This document shows positions 7,524-15,591 of a DNA stretch of 46,750 nucleotides, one piece after another (the first letter of the stretch is position 1; every line of letters begins with the position of its first letter). Where the stretch lies: positions 1-46,750 of the forward strand of contig CAYVJG010000020.1 of NCBI GenBank assembly GCA_964451785.1, given 5' to 3'. This DNA is from JAJYSO01 sp964451785 (GTDB taxonomy: Bacteria; Bacteroidota; Bacteroidia; Flavobacteriales; Flavobacteriaceae). The notes below the pieces were generated by a model, which was not told where the DNA came from, made no database searches, and worked only from the letters and a program-made list of their open reading frames with translations. The translations under genes were made by a program, and so were the position numbers.

Positions 7524-7940
7524 TTATTCCTTAATACGTTTGGCAGTGATTAACGAGCCGCCAGCAGCGTTTTGCAAAATTAAATCAGTGCCGGTATAAA
7601 CGTAAGTTTTGACGTTTTGCAGGGTTTTTAAATACAAGCCTTCTAGTTCCATTTTTCCCTCGCAGTAAGCTTTTGTAGCGCGAGCGTAGTCAAAATCAAT
7701 GGAATCGTTCTCTAGAGTAAATTCAGCGCCATAGTTGTTGCAGCCTGTATTGCCTGAGATGCGGTGTTCTTCAACATTGAGGCGTAAGCTAAGGTGTTTG
7801 TCAGCTACATTTTTACCTTCGATAGATAGTACTGAAAAATTGCCGCTTTCTAGAGGTTTCACTTGAGATTGATTTTGTTGACTGCTTTTACACGAAAATA
7901 GTGAGAAAACAAGTAATAAACTTAAGAATTGTAGTTTCAT
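7524..7940 (-). CDS. META-domain (HslJ-like) lipoprotein in the SUF operon
   Basis: A 138-residue lipoprotein: signal peptide 1-16, then the SPII site FSC at Cys17. The mature part is a META/HslJ domain with the family motif SGNTGCNNYGAEF (about 58-70) and a second Cys in the KAYCEGKMELEGLYLKTL segment (about 90-107). HslJ-type proteins are linked to stress tolerance, but the biochemical role is unknown. Its ATG overlaps the sufS stop as ATGA, so translation is coupled to the desulfurase. That placement inside the SUF operon is the notable point. The residues after Cys17 (KSSQQNQ) are not acidic, suggesting periplasmic facing. Confidence 0.85.
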   Translation of the reverse strand: MKLQFLSLLLVFSLFSCKSSQQNQSQVKPLESGNFSVLSIEGKNVADKHLSLRLNVEEHRISGNTGCNNYGAEFTLENDSIDFDYARATKAYCEGKMELEGLYLKTLQNVKTYVYTGTDLILQNAAGGSLITAKRIKE

Positions 7941-9160
7941 GAGAGCATGGTTTTAGCGCGTTTTACGGCTTCGATAAACTTGTCAATTTCGGCTTTGGTA
8001 TTGTAGAAAGCCAATGAAGCTCGAGCAGTTCCCGGAATTTGGTAATAATCCATAATCGGTTGAGCACAGTGATGCCCTGTGCGAACAGCAATGCCAAGTT
8101 TGTCAATGATAGAGCCTATATCGTATGGGTGTAAGCCTTCAATATTAAATGAAATTACAGCGGTTTTATGCGCCGTAGTTCCATAAATTTTTACACCGTC
8201 AATTTTTAAGAGTTCAGCAGTTGCATAGTGCAAGAGTTCCTCTTCATAAGCCGCAATTTTATCGAGACCTATGGCATTGAGGTAGTCAATAGCTTTAGCA
8301 AAAGCAATGGCGCCACAAATGTTAGGTGTTCCCGCTTCAAATTTGTGCGGCAAAGGTGCGTAAGTGGTTTTTTCAAAGGTGACTTGATCAATCATTTCAC
8401 CGCCGCCTTGGTAAGGAGGCAGTTTGTCAAGCCATTCTTTTTTGCCATAAAGCACACCAATTCCTGTAGGCCCACACATTTTGTGACCAGAAGCCACGTA
8501 AAAATCGACATCGAGTTCTTGCACATCTGTTTTGAGGTGTGGAGCGCCTTGAGCGCCATCAATTAAAACAGCAGCATCGTGCTGATGAGCAAAAGCTATG
8601 ATTTCTTTGATAGGGTTGATGGTGCCGAGCGCATTAGAAACTTGATTGACAAAAACTAATTTAGTTTTTTCTGTAAACAAGTTTTTGTAAGCTTCTAAAT
8701 CTAGCGCCCCTTCAGGAGTCATCGGAATAACTTTGAGTTTGGCCCCTGTACGTTCACACAAAAATTGCCAAGGCACGATGTTTGAGTGGTGCTCTATAGT
8801 AGAAACAATCACTTCGTCACCAGCTTTTAAGAGGCTGGAAAATCCATTGGCTACAAGGTTGATACCATGAGTTGTTCCAGCGGTAAAGATGATTTCTTCG
8901 TGTTTTGAGGCATTAAAATGTCGACGTAAAGTTTCGCGAGCTGCTTCAAACAAATCTGTAGCTTCTTGTGACAGGGCATGTACTCCGCGGTGAATATTAG
9001 CGTTGTACTGGTTGTAATACTCAACTATGCACGCTACTACTTGCTTAGGCGTTTGTGAAGTGGCGGCATTATCAAAGTAAACCAAATCTTGCCCATTGAC
9101 TTTGCGAGAAAGAATAGGGAAGTCTTCACGAATTTTTTCGACATCTAAAATAGCACTCAT
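7937..9160 (-). CDS. sufS: Cysteine desulfurase SufS
   Basis: A PLP enzyme that removes sulfur from L-cysteine for Fe-S assembly. With the ATG at 9160 it is 407 residues, the usual size; an ATG at 9175 is also possible and would overlap the end of sufD by eight bases. The PLP lysine is Lys227 (ASGHKMCGPTGIG) and the persulfide cysteine is Cys365 (RTGHHCAQPIM), the group II (SufS-type) arrangement. Other family signs are FDNAATSQ near the N-terminus and IEHHSNIVPW. It sits between sufD and the META-domain gene and is followed two genes later by its partner sufE. Confidence 0.96.
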   Translation of the reverse strand: MSAILDVEKIREDFPILSRKVNGQDLVYFDNAATSQTPKQVVACIVEYYNQYNANIHRGVHALSQEATDLFEAARETLRRHFNASKHEEIIFTAGTTHGINLVANGFSSLLKAGDEVIVSTIEHHSNIVPWQFLCERTGAKLKVIPMTPEGALDLEAYKNLFTEKTKLVFVNQVSNALGTINPIKEIIAFAHQHDAAVLIDGAQGAPHLKTDVQELDVDFYVASGHKMCGPTGIGVLYGKKEWLDKLPPYQGGGEMIDQVTFEKTTYAPLPHKFEAGTPNICGAIAFAKAIDYLNAIGLDKIAAYEEELLHYATAELLKIDGVKIYGTTAHKTAVISFNIEGLHPYDIGSIIDKLGIAVRTGHHCAQPIMDYYQIPGTARASLAFYNTKAEIDKFIEAVKRAKTMLS

Positions 9161-9167
9161 AACATCA

Positions 9168-10481
9168 TTAATCATCTAAATCAATATTAACGCCTAGTTT
9201 TAGGGCGATTAGTTTGTTGATGCGTTGTTTTAATTCAGGAATTTTGACACTGTCTAAAACTTTTCCTGAGAAGGCAAACATCATCAAGGCACGGGCTTCT
9301 TTTTCAGGAATACCCCGCTGTTTTAAGTAAAATAAGGCTTCTTTGTCCATTTGTCCAATGGTACAACCGTGGCTACATTTTACATCATCAGCATAAATCT
9401 CGAGTTGCGGTTTAGCATGAGCTGTTGCGCGATCACTGAGCAAGAGGTTGTCACTTTTTTGATAACCATCAGTTTTTTGAGCAATGTCATCCACTAAAAT
9501 ATAGCCGTCAAATACCCCGTGTGATTGGTCGTCAAAAACGCCTTTGTAGTCTTGATGGCTTTCACAATTGGGCTGCATGTGATGCACAAAAGTATTGTGA
9601 TCGACGTGTTGTTTATCTTCAAGAATAGTTACTCCTTTGAGTGTACTGTTGATATATTCACCTTGTTGTGCTGCACGGACGTTGTTGCGGGTTAATTTTC
9701 CGCCAAAAGAAAAGGTGTGAACAAAGGTTTCACTGTTGCCTTTTTGAGTTAAATAGGTGTTGTCAATAAGCGATGCGGTGTGGCGATCGTTTTGAATTTT
9801 ATAATAGTCAACAACAGCATATTTGTCTGCAGCAATTTCAGTGAGTGTATTGGTCAACACCGGGTTGTCAGTCAAGCTTTGGTGGCGCTCAATAACCTTA
9901 AGATGTGCATTTTCTTCAGCCACAACAAGGTTGTGGGGTTGTGTAAACAAAGCCGCTTCACTTCCGGTAGAGAGGTAGAGGAGTTGAACTGTTTTTTCAG
10001 CAGTTTGATTAGCTTTGAGGTAGATAAAACTTCCTTCTTGTGTAAAGGCGTTGTTTAATGCGGATAAGCTGTCATTTTGCGGTGCAATTTGGCCTAAGTG
10101 TTGTTTGATAACAGGGCTGTAGACTTCGTTTTGCAAAGCTTCAGATAACGCGCAAACTACAAATTTTCCTTCAGAAGGAGAGGATAATTGCGGTTGATAA
10201 ACGCCATCCACAAAAATCAAGTTATACGCATTGAGGCCTTCGACTAAAAATTCGTTGTAATCTTCAGAAGAGATATTGGCTTGTGCTTGTGCTGTTAAGC
10301 TGTAATCGTGATTGAGTACAGGTTTGAGCGATGTATATTTCCACGCTTCTTCTTTTTTTGTAGGGAAGCCTTTTTCAGCGAAAGTTTTGAGTGCGCTTTG
10401 ACGTCTTGTTTTTAAGGCATCGTCGGCAAGGCTTTCTTGAAAAGCTGGGTGTGAAGCGATTAATTTTTCTTTAAGATCCAT
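9168..10481 (-). CDS. sufD: SUF scaffold protein SufD
   Basis: A 437-residue SufD, the beta-helix partner of SufB in the SufBC2D scaffold. The C-terminal motif VKCSHGCTIG has Cys369, His371 and Cys373; a histidine at this place is thought to help hold the nascent cluster. The N-terminal helical part contains the family KEEAWKYTSL segment (about 41-50), and the C-terminus has the QRGIPEKEARALM motif shared with SufB. It follows sufC by 61 bases and is nearly fused to sufS. Complete length, no anomalies. Confidence 0.95.
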   Translation of the reverse strand: MDLKEKLIASHPAFQESLADDALKTRRQSALKTFAEKGFPTKKEEAWKYTSLKPVLNHDYSLTAQAQANISSEDYNEFLVEGLNAYNLIFVDGVYQPQLSSPSEGKFVVCALSEALQNEVYSPVIKQHLGQIAPQNDSLSALNNAFTQEGSFIYLKANQTAEKTVQLLYLSTGSEAALFTQPHNLVVAEENAHLKVIERHQSLTDNPVLTNTLTEIAADKYAVVDYYKIQNDRHTASLIDNTYLTQKGNSETFVHTFSFGGKLTRNNVRAAQQGEYINSTLKGVTILEDKQHVDHNTFVHHMQPNCESHQDYKGVFDDQSHGVFDGYILVDDIAQKTDGYQKSDNLLLSDRATAHAKPQLEIYADDVKCSHGCTIGQMDKEALFYLKQRGIPEKEARALMMFAFSGKVLDSVKIPELKQRINKLIALKLGVNIDLDD

Positions 10482-10542
10482 AATCTAAATTCTCTGTTAA
10501 AACATTAGCGATTAAAGGCGTGTAGCCATTCAGGAAAGTTGG

Positions 10543-11301
10543 TTAAGCTTGTTGTTGTAGCTCTTTTTTTAACCAGTCATATCCTTCAGCTTCTAGTTTT
10601 AAAGCCAAGTTTTTGTCGCCTGTTTTGACGATTTTTCCATCGAGTAGGATGTGTACAAAATCAGGAACAATATAATCAAGCAAGCGTTGGTAGTGTGTAA
10701 TCACTAAGCAAGCGTTGTCATCGCGGTGTAATTTGTTTACACCGTCAGCAACGGTTTTTAGGGCATCGATATCAAGACCAGAATCTGTTTCATCAAGAAT
10801 AGCTAATTTCGGGTCGAGCATAGCCATTTGGAAGATTTCGTTGCGCTTTTTCTCGCCACCAGAGAAGCCTTCGTTAAGTGAGCGCGATAAGAATTTGCGG
10901 TCGATGTTGAGTAATTCTGCATTTTTGCGCAACAACTGTAGCATGTCTTTACCAGACATTTCAGGCTCACCTTTAGCTTTTCGCGATTGGTTAATAGCGG
11001 TACGCATAAAGTTGGTTACAGAAACGCCGGGGATTTCAACAGGATATTGAAAAGATAAGAAAATACCTTTGTGAGCGCGTTCATCAGCTTCGAGTTCAAG
11101 AATGTCTTCACCTTCCATAATGATTTCACCTTCAGTAACTTCATAGTCTTCTTTTCCAGCTATAACGGAAGCTAAAGTACTTTTTCCGGCACCGTTTGGC
11201 CCCATGATAGCGTGAATTTCACCTGGATTTATTTCTAAGTTGATGCCTTTCAAGATCTCATTTCCTTCAACGTTGGCATGCAAATTCTTTATCTTTAACA
11301 T
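10543..11301 (-). CDS. sufC: SUF ATPase SufC
   Basis: A 252-residue ABC-type ATPase that powers conformational change in the SufBC2D scaffold. The Walker A motif GPNGAGKST is residues 34-42. The Q-loop is in FLSFQYPVEIPGV, the signature is FSGGEKKRNE, and Walker B is LAILDETDSGLD; the final switch histidine is in LVITHYQRLL. It has no membrane domain, as expected. It begins three bases upstream of the end of the small lipoprotein gene's neighbour region, being only 2 bases from that gene's stop, so the two are co-transcribed. Confidence 0.96.
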   Translation of the reverse strand: MLKIKNLHANVEGNEILKGINLEINPGEIHAIMGPNGAGKSTLASVIAGKEDYEVTEGEIIMEGEDILELEADERAHKGIFLSFQYPVEIPGVSVTNFMRTAINQSRKAKGEPEMSGKDMLQLLRKNAELLNIDRKFLSRSLNEGFSGGEKKRNEIFQMAMLDPKLAILDETDSGLDIDALKTVADGVNKLHRDDNACLVITHYQRLLDYIVPDFVHILLDGKIVKTGDKNLALKLEAEGYDWLKKELQQQA

Positions 11302-11303
11302 AG

Positions 11304-11732
11304 CTAAATTTTCTTTTGATCGCTATTGATGCGAATAGCTGAGTTTGTATTTTGTTTTGGTTTAGATATTTTGATGATTTTGGTAATTTTTACCACTTCA
11401 TCCCAGCCGTTTTTTACAGGATTTGGGCTGATTTTACCTTTGATGACTACAGGGACCATTTCGTATTTACCTTGCTTAAAAGTGTCGACTTTTTGCGCTA
11501 ACGTTTTAGCCATAGAATCGAGTACAACGCCGTAGATAAAATCATCACCGTTAATCACCGCGGCTTTTGGCGTGTAAATAAATTCACCAATTAACACGGT
11601 AGAGCCATCATTGTCAATTTGTGTTGATTGCTCTTGCTGTGATTGTACAGGCTGTTTCTGTTCTTTTTTATCACTTTTACAGGCGACAAATAAGCAGCTT
11701 AGTAAGCAAATAGCGAATAGTTTTCTTTTCAT
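11304..11732 (-). CDS. Small lipoprotein of unknown function between sufB and sufC
   Basis: A 142-residue lipoprotein with no family I can name with certainty. Signal peptide 1-17, SPII site FVA-Cys18. A charged/Gln-rich linker (19-45) leads to a compact beta domain: GEFIYTPKAAVINGDDFIYGVVLDS, then VPVVIKGKI and GWDEVVKITKIIKI (spans about 48-72, 94-102, 109-122). The pattern recalls OB-fold domains such as that of NlpE, but this is a weak guess. The gene is squeezed between sufB (36 bases) and sufC (2 bases) and must be on the SUF transcript. A periplasmic protein inside a cytoplasmic Fe-S assembly operon is unexpected. Confidence 0.7.
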   Translation of the reverse strand: MKRKLFAICLLSCLFVACKSDKKEQKQPVQSQQEQSTQIDNDGSTVLIGEFIYTPKAAVINGDDFIYGVVLDSMAKTLAQKVDTFKQGKYEMVPVVIKGKISPNPVKNGWDEVVKITKIIKISKPKQNTNSAIRINSDQKKI

Positions 11733-11768
11733 CAGTTGAGTTTTTTTCCTATTGGAGGTGGTTGATAA

Positions 11769-13214
11769 TTAACCAACAGAACCTTCGAGCGAAATTTCTA
11801 GTAGCTTTTGAGCTTCTATGGCAAACTCCATCGGCAGTTTGTTTAAGACTTCTTTTCCGAAGCCATTAACGATAAGCGCAATAGCTTTTTCGGTGTCTAT
11901 ACCGCGTTGGTTGCAATAGAAAATTTGGTCTTCACCAATTTTACTAGTCGTTGCCTCGTGTTCTACTTGGCCGGTTTTATTTTTGACCTCAATATACGGA
12001 AAAGTATGCGCTCCACACTCATTTCCCATTAATAATGAATCACATTGTGAAAAGTTACGTGCATTTTCTGCGCGTTTACCCATGCTCACAAGCCCGCGAT
12101 AACTGTTTTGAGAATGTCCTGCAGAAATACCTTTAGAAATAATAGTACTCTTAGTGTTTTTACCTAAGTGCATCATTTTTGTTCCGGTATCGGCTTGTTG
12201 ATAATTGTTGGTGACGGCAATAGAGTAAAATTCACCTACTGAGTTATCTCCTTTGAGGATACAGCTAGGATATTTCCACGTTACCGCACTACCTGTTTCA
12301 ACTTGTGTCCAGCTAATTTTAGCGCCTTTTTCGCAAATTCCACGTTTGGTAACTAAGTTGAGTACACCGCCATTTCCTTCTTTATCACCTGGATACCAGT
12401 TTTGCACGGTTGAATATTTGATTTCAGCACCGTCAAGGGCAATGAGTTCAACTACTGCGGCGTGCAATTGATTTTCTTTACGACTAGGAGCTGTACAGCC
12501 TTCTAGATAACTGACATAGCTGTCTTGGTCAGCAATGAGTAATGTGCGTTCAAATTGACCTGTGCCGCCTTTGTTGATACGGAAATAGGTAGATAATTCC
12601 ATAGGGCATTTTACGCCTTTAGGGATGTAACAAAATGAACCATCACTGAATACTGCTGAATTTAGAGCAGCAAAGAAGTTGTCGGTTTGAGGGACAACGG
12701 TTCCCAAATATTTTTTAACGAGTTCAGGGTGTTCTTTGATTGCTTCAGAAATAGAGCAAAAAATAATACCTTTTTCTGCTAGGGTCTTTTTAAAGGTGGT
12801 GGCTACTGAGGTTGAATCCATAACCACATCAACAGCAACGCCAGCGAGTGCTTTCTGCTCGTCAAGAGAGATGCCGAGTTTACTAAATGTATCTAATAAC
12901 TCAGGGTCAACTTCGTCTAGACTTTCGTATTTTGGTTTTTTGTTGGGAGAAGAATAGTAAGAAATCCCTTGAAAATCGGGTTCGTCCATTTTAAGGTGAG
13001 CCCATTTCGGTTGAGTCATCTCTTTCCAGATACGAAAAGACTCTAATCTCCATTCTGTCATCCATTCTGGTTCTTCCTTTTTCTTGGAGATCAGTCGAAT
13101 GACATCTTCATTTAGACCTGGAGGAATGGTGTCAGATTCTATATCGGTATAAAACCCATATTCGTATTCTTTGGTTTCCAATTCCTTTTTAAGATCATCT
13201 TCAGTATATTTCAT
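11769..13214 (-). CDS. sufB: SUF scaffold protein SufB
   Basis: A 481-residue SufB, core of the scaffold on which the Fe-S cluster is built. The C-terminal cluster-handling region carries CDSLLMGNECGAHTFPYIE with Cys391 and Cys400, the VEHEATTSKIGEDQIFYC segment and Cys434. The N-terminus (PPGLNEDVIRLIS, KKEEPEWM) is the standard one. It is the first gene of the SUF operon and is preceded by a TATCTTTG promoter box at 13280-13287 and a leader of about 65 nt. No IscR or SufR gene is nearby, so regulation of the operon cannot be assigned. Confidence 0.96.
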   Translation of the reverse strand: MKYTEDDLKKELETKEYEYGFYTDIESDTIPPGLNEDVIRLISKKKEEPEWMTEWRLESFRIWKEMTQPKWAHLKMDEPDFQGISYYSSPNKKPKYESLDEVDPELLDTFSKLGISLDEQKALAGVAVDVVMDSTSVATTFKKTLAEKGIIFCSISEAIKEHPELVKKYLGTVVPQTDNFFAALNSAVFSDGSFCYIPKGVKCPMELSTYFRINKGGTGQFERTLLIADQDSYVSYLEGCTAPSRKENQLHAAVVELIALDGAEIKYSTVQNWYPGDKEGNGGVLNLVTKRGICEKGAKISWTQVETGSAVTWKYPSCILKGDNSVGEFYSIAVTNNYQQADTGTKMMHLGKNTKSTIISKGISAGHSQNSYRGLVSMGKRAENARNFSQCDSLLMGNECGAHTFPYIEVKNKTGQVEHEATTSKIGEDQIFYCNQRGIDTEKAIALIVNGFGKEVLNKLPMEFAIEAQKLLEISLEGSVG

Positions 13215-13279
13215 AGTCTTTTTTCTAAGGTGTGAAAATGAAAAAATTAATTCGCCTCTAACGACTTAATTCTGTGTTG

Positions 13280-13287
13280 CAAAGATA
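13280..13287 (-). promoter_or_regulatory. -7 promoter element of the SUF operon
   Basis: The minus strand reads TATCTTTG, an exact TAnnTTTG match, 66 bases ahead of the sufB ATG. A good -33 TTG is not evident. Confidence 0.55.
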
Positions 13288-13535
13288 AGACTATAAGACC
13301 GTAAAACCATGTAATTTAGAAATATTCTAATTAAGTGTTTTTATAGTACTATGTGTTTGTCTTATAGTGTGTTATAAGCTTGCAGAAAGGTTATTTAGAC
13401 TGAATAAAAACCACTGTATAGAAGTGCTTAAATTTCAGACTACTACAAGCGTCAATTTTATAAAATCTCAAGCTTCACTGTGGGCTATTTATAGATTAGT
13501 TTGTCTTAAAATTTAGTTTATCAGTATTATTTAGA
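13288..13535. other. Gene-free region upstream of sufB
   Basis: The stretch from 13215 to 13575 holds no gene. It contains the SUF promoter box, a 9-bp inverted pair CTATAAGAC (13291-13299) and GTCTTATAG (13359-13367) about 60 bases apart just upstream of that box, and the tRNA-Ala terminator. Nothing else is recognisable. Confidence 0.5.
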
Positions 13536-13542
13536 TAAAAAA

Positions 13543-13570
13543 ACCTGACTTTACTTGCGTAAAATCAGGT
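13543..13570 (-). terminator. Terminator of tRNA-Ala
   Basis: ACCTGACTTTAC (13543-13554) pairs with GTAAAATCAGGT (13559-13570) with one wobble and a 4-nt loop, followed on the minus strand by a run of Ts. It begins five bases after the tRNA 3' end. Confidence 0.9.
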
Positions 13571-13575
13571 AAAAG

Positions 13576-13649
13576 TGGAGAATATCGGATTCGAACCGAT
13601 GACCTCCACGCTGCCAGCGTGGCGCTCTAGCCAACTGAGCTAATCCCCC
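13576..13649 (-). tRNA. tRNA-Ala (anticodon GGC)
   Basis: The minus strand folds into a complete cloverleaf: acceptor GGGGGAT with ATTCTCC (two G-U pairs), D arm TTAGCTCAG, anticodon stem CCACG/CGTGG around the loop CTGGCAG giving anticodon GGC (reads GCC/GCU), and T arm with GGTTCGAATCC. The discriminator base is A and CCA is not encoded. Upstream a promoter TTTG, 18 nt, TATTTTTG (13665-13694) is visible, and a terminator follows. Confidence 0.95.
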
Positions 13650-13664
13650 ATAGTTAAGGTGAAG

Positions 13665-13694
13665 CAAAAATAAACATAAAAATGTATCTACAAA
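13665..13694 (-). promoter_or_regulatory. Promoter of tRNA-Ala
   Basis: On the minus strand a -33 TTTG (13691-13694) is followed after 20 or so bases by TATTTTTG (13665-13672). Transcription would start just before the tRNA. Confidence 0.6.
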
Positions 13695-13728
13695 ATATTT
13701 TTTTTAATCCGCTAATTATTTTTGTTGC

Positions 13729-14673
13729 TTAAGAGGTGGTCAAGGCTATTTTTCCTGTAACATGACCGTTTTCGAGTTCTTGATGAGCGGCTTTAATTTC
13801 GGTGAGCGGGTAGGTTTTACTGACAAATGGTTTCATGGCTCCTTGTTTATAGAGCGAGGTAATGGCTTGGAGGTCCTCAGGGTTCGTCGTCATGATAAAG
13901 CGAACGCCTTTGCGGCCCTTAGCTTCGGCTTTTTCAACCACATCGCCATTATTTACTGAAGGAATGCTGATAATGCAGCCTCCAGGTTTGAGTGCAGAGA
14001 GTGATCTGTCAATGTATTCCCCACCAATCATATCAAAAACGACATCCATATCTTGAGCAATTTCTTCAAAATTTTGAGTTTTGTAATCTATACAATGATC
14101 TGCGCCGAGTTGTTTGAGGAAATCCTGTTTTTTTGCCGAGGCGGTAGCCCAGACTTCAGCACCAAAGTGCTTGGCGAGTTGTACCGCTAGGTGACCTACA
14201 CCTCCTGAGGCGGCGTGAATCAATATTTTTTTACCGGGCTTTAAATCGGCGTGATGCGCTAGAGCTTGATAGGCTGTTAGGCCGACAATGGCACCGGCTG
14301 CAGCTTCGGCAAAATTCAAATTGCCGGGAATAGGTTGAACCATTTCGGGGGTAGTGCAGCTATATTCAGCGTAAGTTTTACCAAATTTGGGAAAGCCTAA
14401 CACACCGTAAACGGCATCTCCTTTTTTGTAGGTGGTGATATTTTTGCCAACTTCTTCAACTATACCGGCGGCATCCCAGCCTAAAATGCTGGGTTTGTCG
14501 TTTAAAAGGAATTCACTAAAGACATTTCCTTTTCTGGTTTTAACTTCAATAGGGTTAATACTAAAGGCTTTTATATGTATTAAAATTTGGTCGTCAGAGC
14601 ATGCAGGACGGTTGACATCTTGAAGTTCAAGTTGAGAGACATCGCCGACTCCGTTTAGGATTACAGCTTTCAT
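13729..14673 (-). CDS. MDR-family NAD(P)-dependent oxidoreductase (quinone oxidoreductase-like)
   Basis: A 314-residue medium-chain dehydrogenase/reductase. The N-terminal GroES-like domain has GWDAAGIVEEVG (residues 64-75) and the Rossmann domain has HAASGGVGHLAVQLAKHFGA (about 153-172). Both the catalytic zinc ligands and the four-Cys structural zinc lobe of classic alcohol dehydrogenases are missing, which points to the zinc-free quinone oxidoreductase or enoyl reductase group. Substrate unknown. Neighbouring genes give no hint, and a gap of 74 bases separates it from the alpha/beta hydrolase upstream. Confidence 0.85.
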   Translation of the reverse strand: MKAVILNGVGDVSQLELQDVNRPACSDDQILIHIKAFSINPIEVKTRKGNVFSEFLLNDKPSILGWDAAGIVEEVGKNITTYKKGDAVYGVLGFPKFGKTYAEYSCTTPEMVQPIPGNLNFAEAAAGAIVGLTAYQALAHHADLKPGKKILIHAASGGVGHLAVQLAKHFGAEVWATASAKKQDFLKQLGADHCIDYKTQNFEEIAQDMDVVFDMIGGEYIDRSLSALKPGGCIISIPSVNNGDVVEKAEAKGRKGVRFIMTTNPEDLQAITSLYKQGAMKPFVSKTYPLTEIKAAHQELENGHVTGKIALTTS

Positions 14674-14702
14674 AAGTTTTATTTTCGGGCTAAAATAAGA
14701 AA

Positions 14703-14723
14703 AGCGCAGCAGATTAAAGCGCT
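14703..14723 (-). terminator. Possible weak terminator after the alpha/beta hydrolase
   Basis: AGCGC (14703-14707) and GCGCT (14719-14723) can pair, followed on the minus strand by a T-rich tract. The stem is only 5 bp. Confidence 0.35.
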
Positions 14724-14747
14724 GTTGTTTAGCGGGTGTGTGAGTAA

Positions 14748-15590
14748 TTATTTTTTTAAAAAGGTGATTGTTTTGTCAACGACTTCTTGGAGTTCAGTAG
14801 GCAAGTCTGGTTTGTCCCAAGGTTGTTTGCTGCCAAAGGTGTGTCCGCCAGAGTCAATAGGTGTTAACTGGCTGCGTCTGGCCCATTTGTGCAGGTGTTT
14901 TGCTTCGTCAAAATTTAGGGTTTGGTCATCGCGTGCATGCACAATCAAAATGGAATGTTGTAAATGGCGAATTACTTTTTTGAGATTAAAACGATCAGCC
15001 TGGGCAATGAAGTCTTCGTAAAATTGGTATTTAACGGGCATTTCTTGTTGAGTGCGGCTGTTTGTAATATAACGTACGCCTTTATTTTTCCATTCTTCAA
15101 GAGGTTCTCCTTTTGGAAGGCGCGCTGCATAATCACTCACACCAGCCCAGGTTATAACTTTTGAAATGTGTTTGTTTTCGTTAGCTTTAATTAGCACAAT
15201 TCCTCCACCGCGACTGTGTCCTATGAGGTGTACTTTAGAAACATTAGCTTCATTGACAAATTCTTTGGTGGTTAAAATCCAGTCGATTACCGTTTCTAAA
15301 TCGTCGAGTTGAATAGATAAATTATCTTCAGAGAAGGCTTTTAAATCCGGGAAATCTATAGGTTGTTCAGGTGTGCCGCCATTGTGAGAAAAGTTGAATT
15401 TTATAAAGAAGAAATCCTTTTCGGCAAAAGATTCGGCTACTAAATTCCAAGCGCCCCAATCTTTATAGCCTTTAAAACCATGACAAAAAATGACAATGGG
15501 TTTAGGAATATGGGAGGGAGAAAAGCACACGTCGACAAGAATAGATTTGTCGGTTTTGCCTTTAAGGGAGTAAGTTTTTCTTTTCAGCAT
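14748..15590 (-). CDS. Alpha/beta hydrolase (esterase/lipase-like)
   Basis: A 280-residue cytoplasmic hydrolase with no signal peptide. The nucleophile elbow is GHSRGG with Ser126; the oxyanion region is FCHGFKGYKDWG (35-46). The likely acid is the Asp in VHARDDQTL and the base is the His in SGGHTFG near the C-terminus. Substrate unknown. The ATG (15588-15590) follows the addB-like stop with one base between (TGA-C-ATG), so the two are probably translationally coupled although functionally unrelated. Confidence 0.88.
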   Translation of the reverse strand: MLKRKTYSLKGKTDKSILVDVCFSPSHIPKPIVIFCHGFKGYKDWGAWNLVAESFAEKDFFFIKFNFSHNGGTPEQPIDFPDLKAFSEDNLSIQLDDLETVIDWILTTKEFVNEANVSKVHLIGHSRGGGIVLIKANENKHISKVITWAGVSDYAARLPKGEPLEEWKNKGVRYITNSRTQQEMPVKYQFYEDFIAQADRFNLKKVIRHLQHSILIVHARDDQTLNFDEAKHLHKWARRSQLTPIDSGGHTFGSKQPWDKPDLPTELQEVVDKTITFLKK

Positions 15591-15591
15591 G

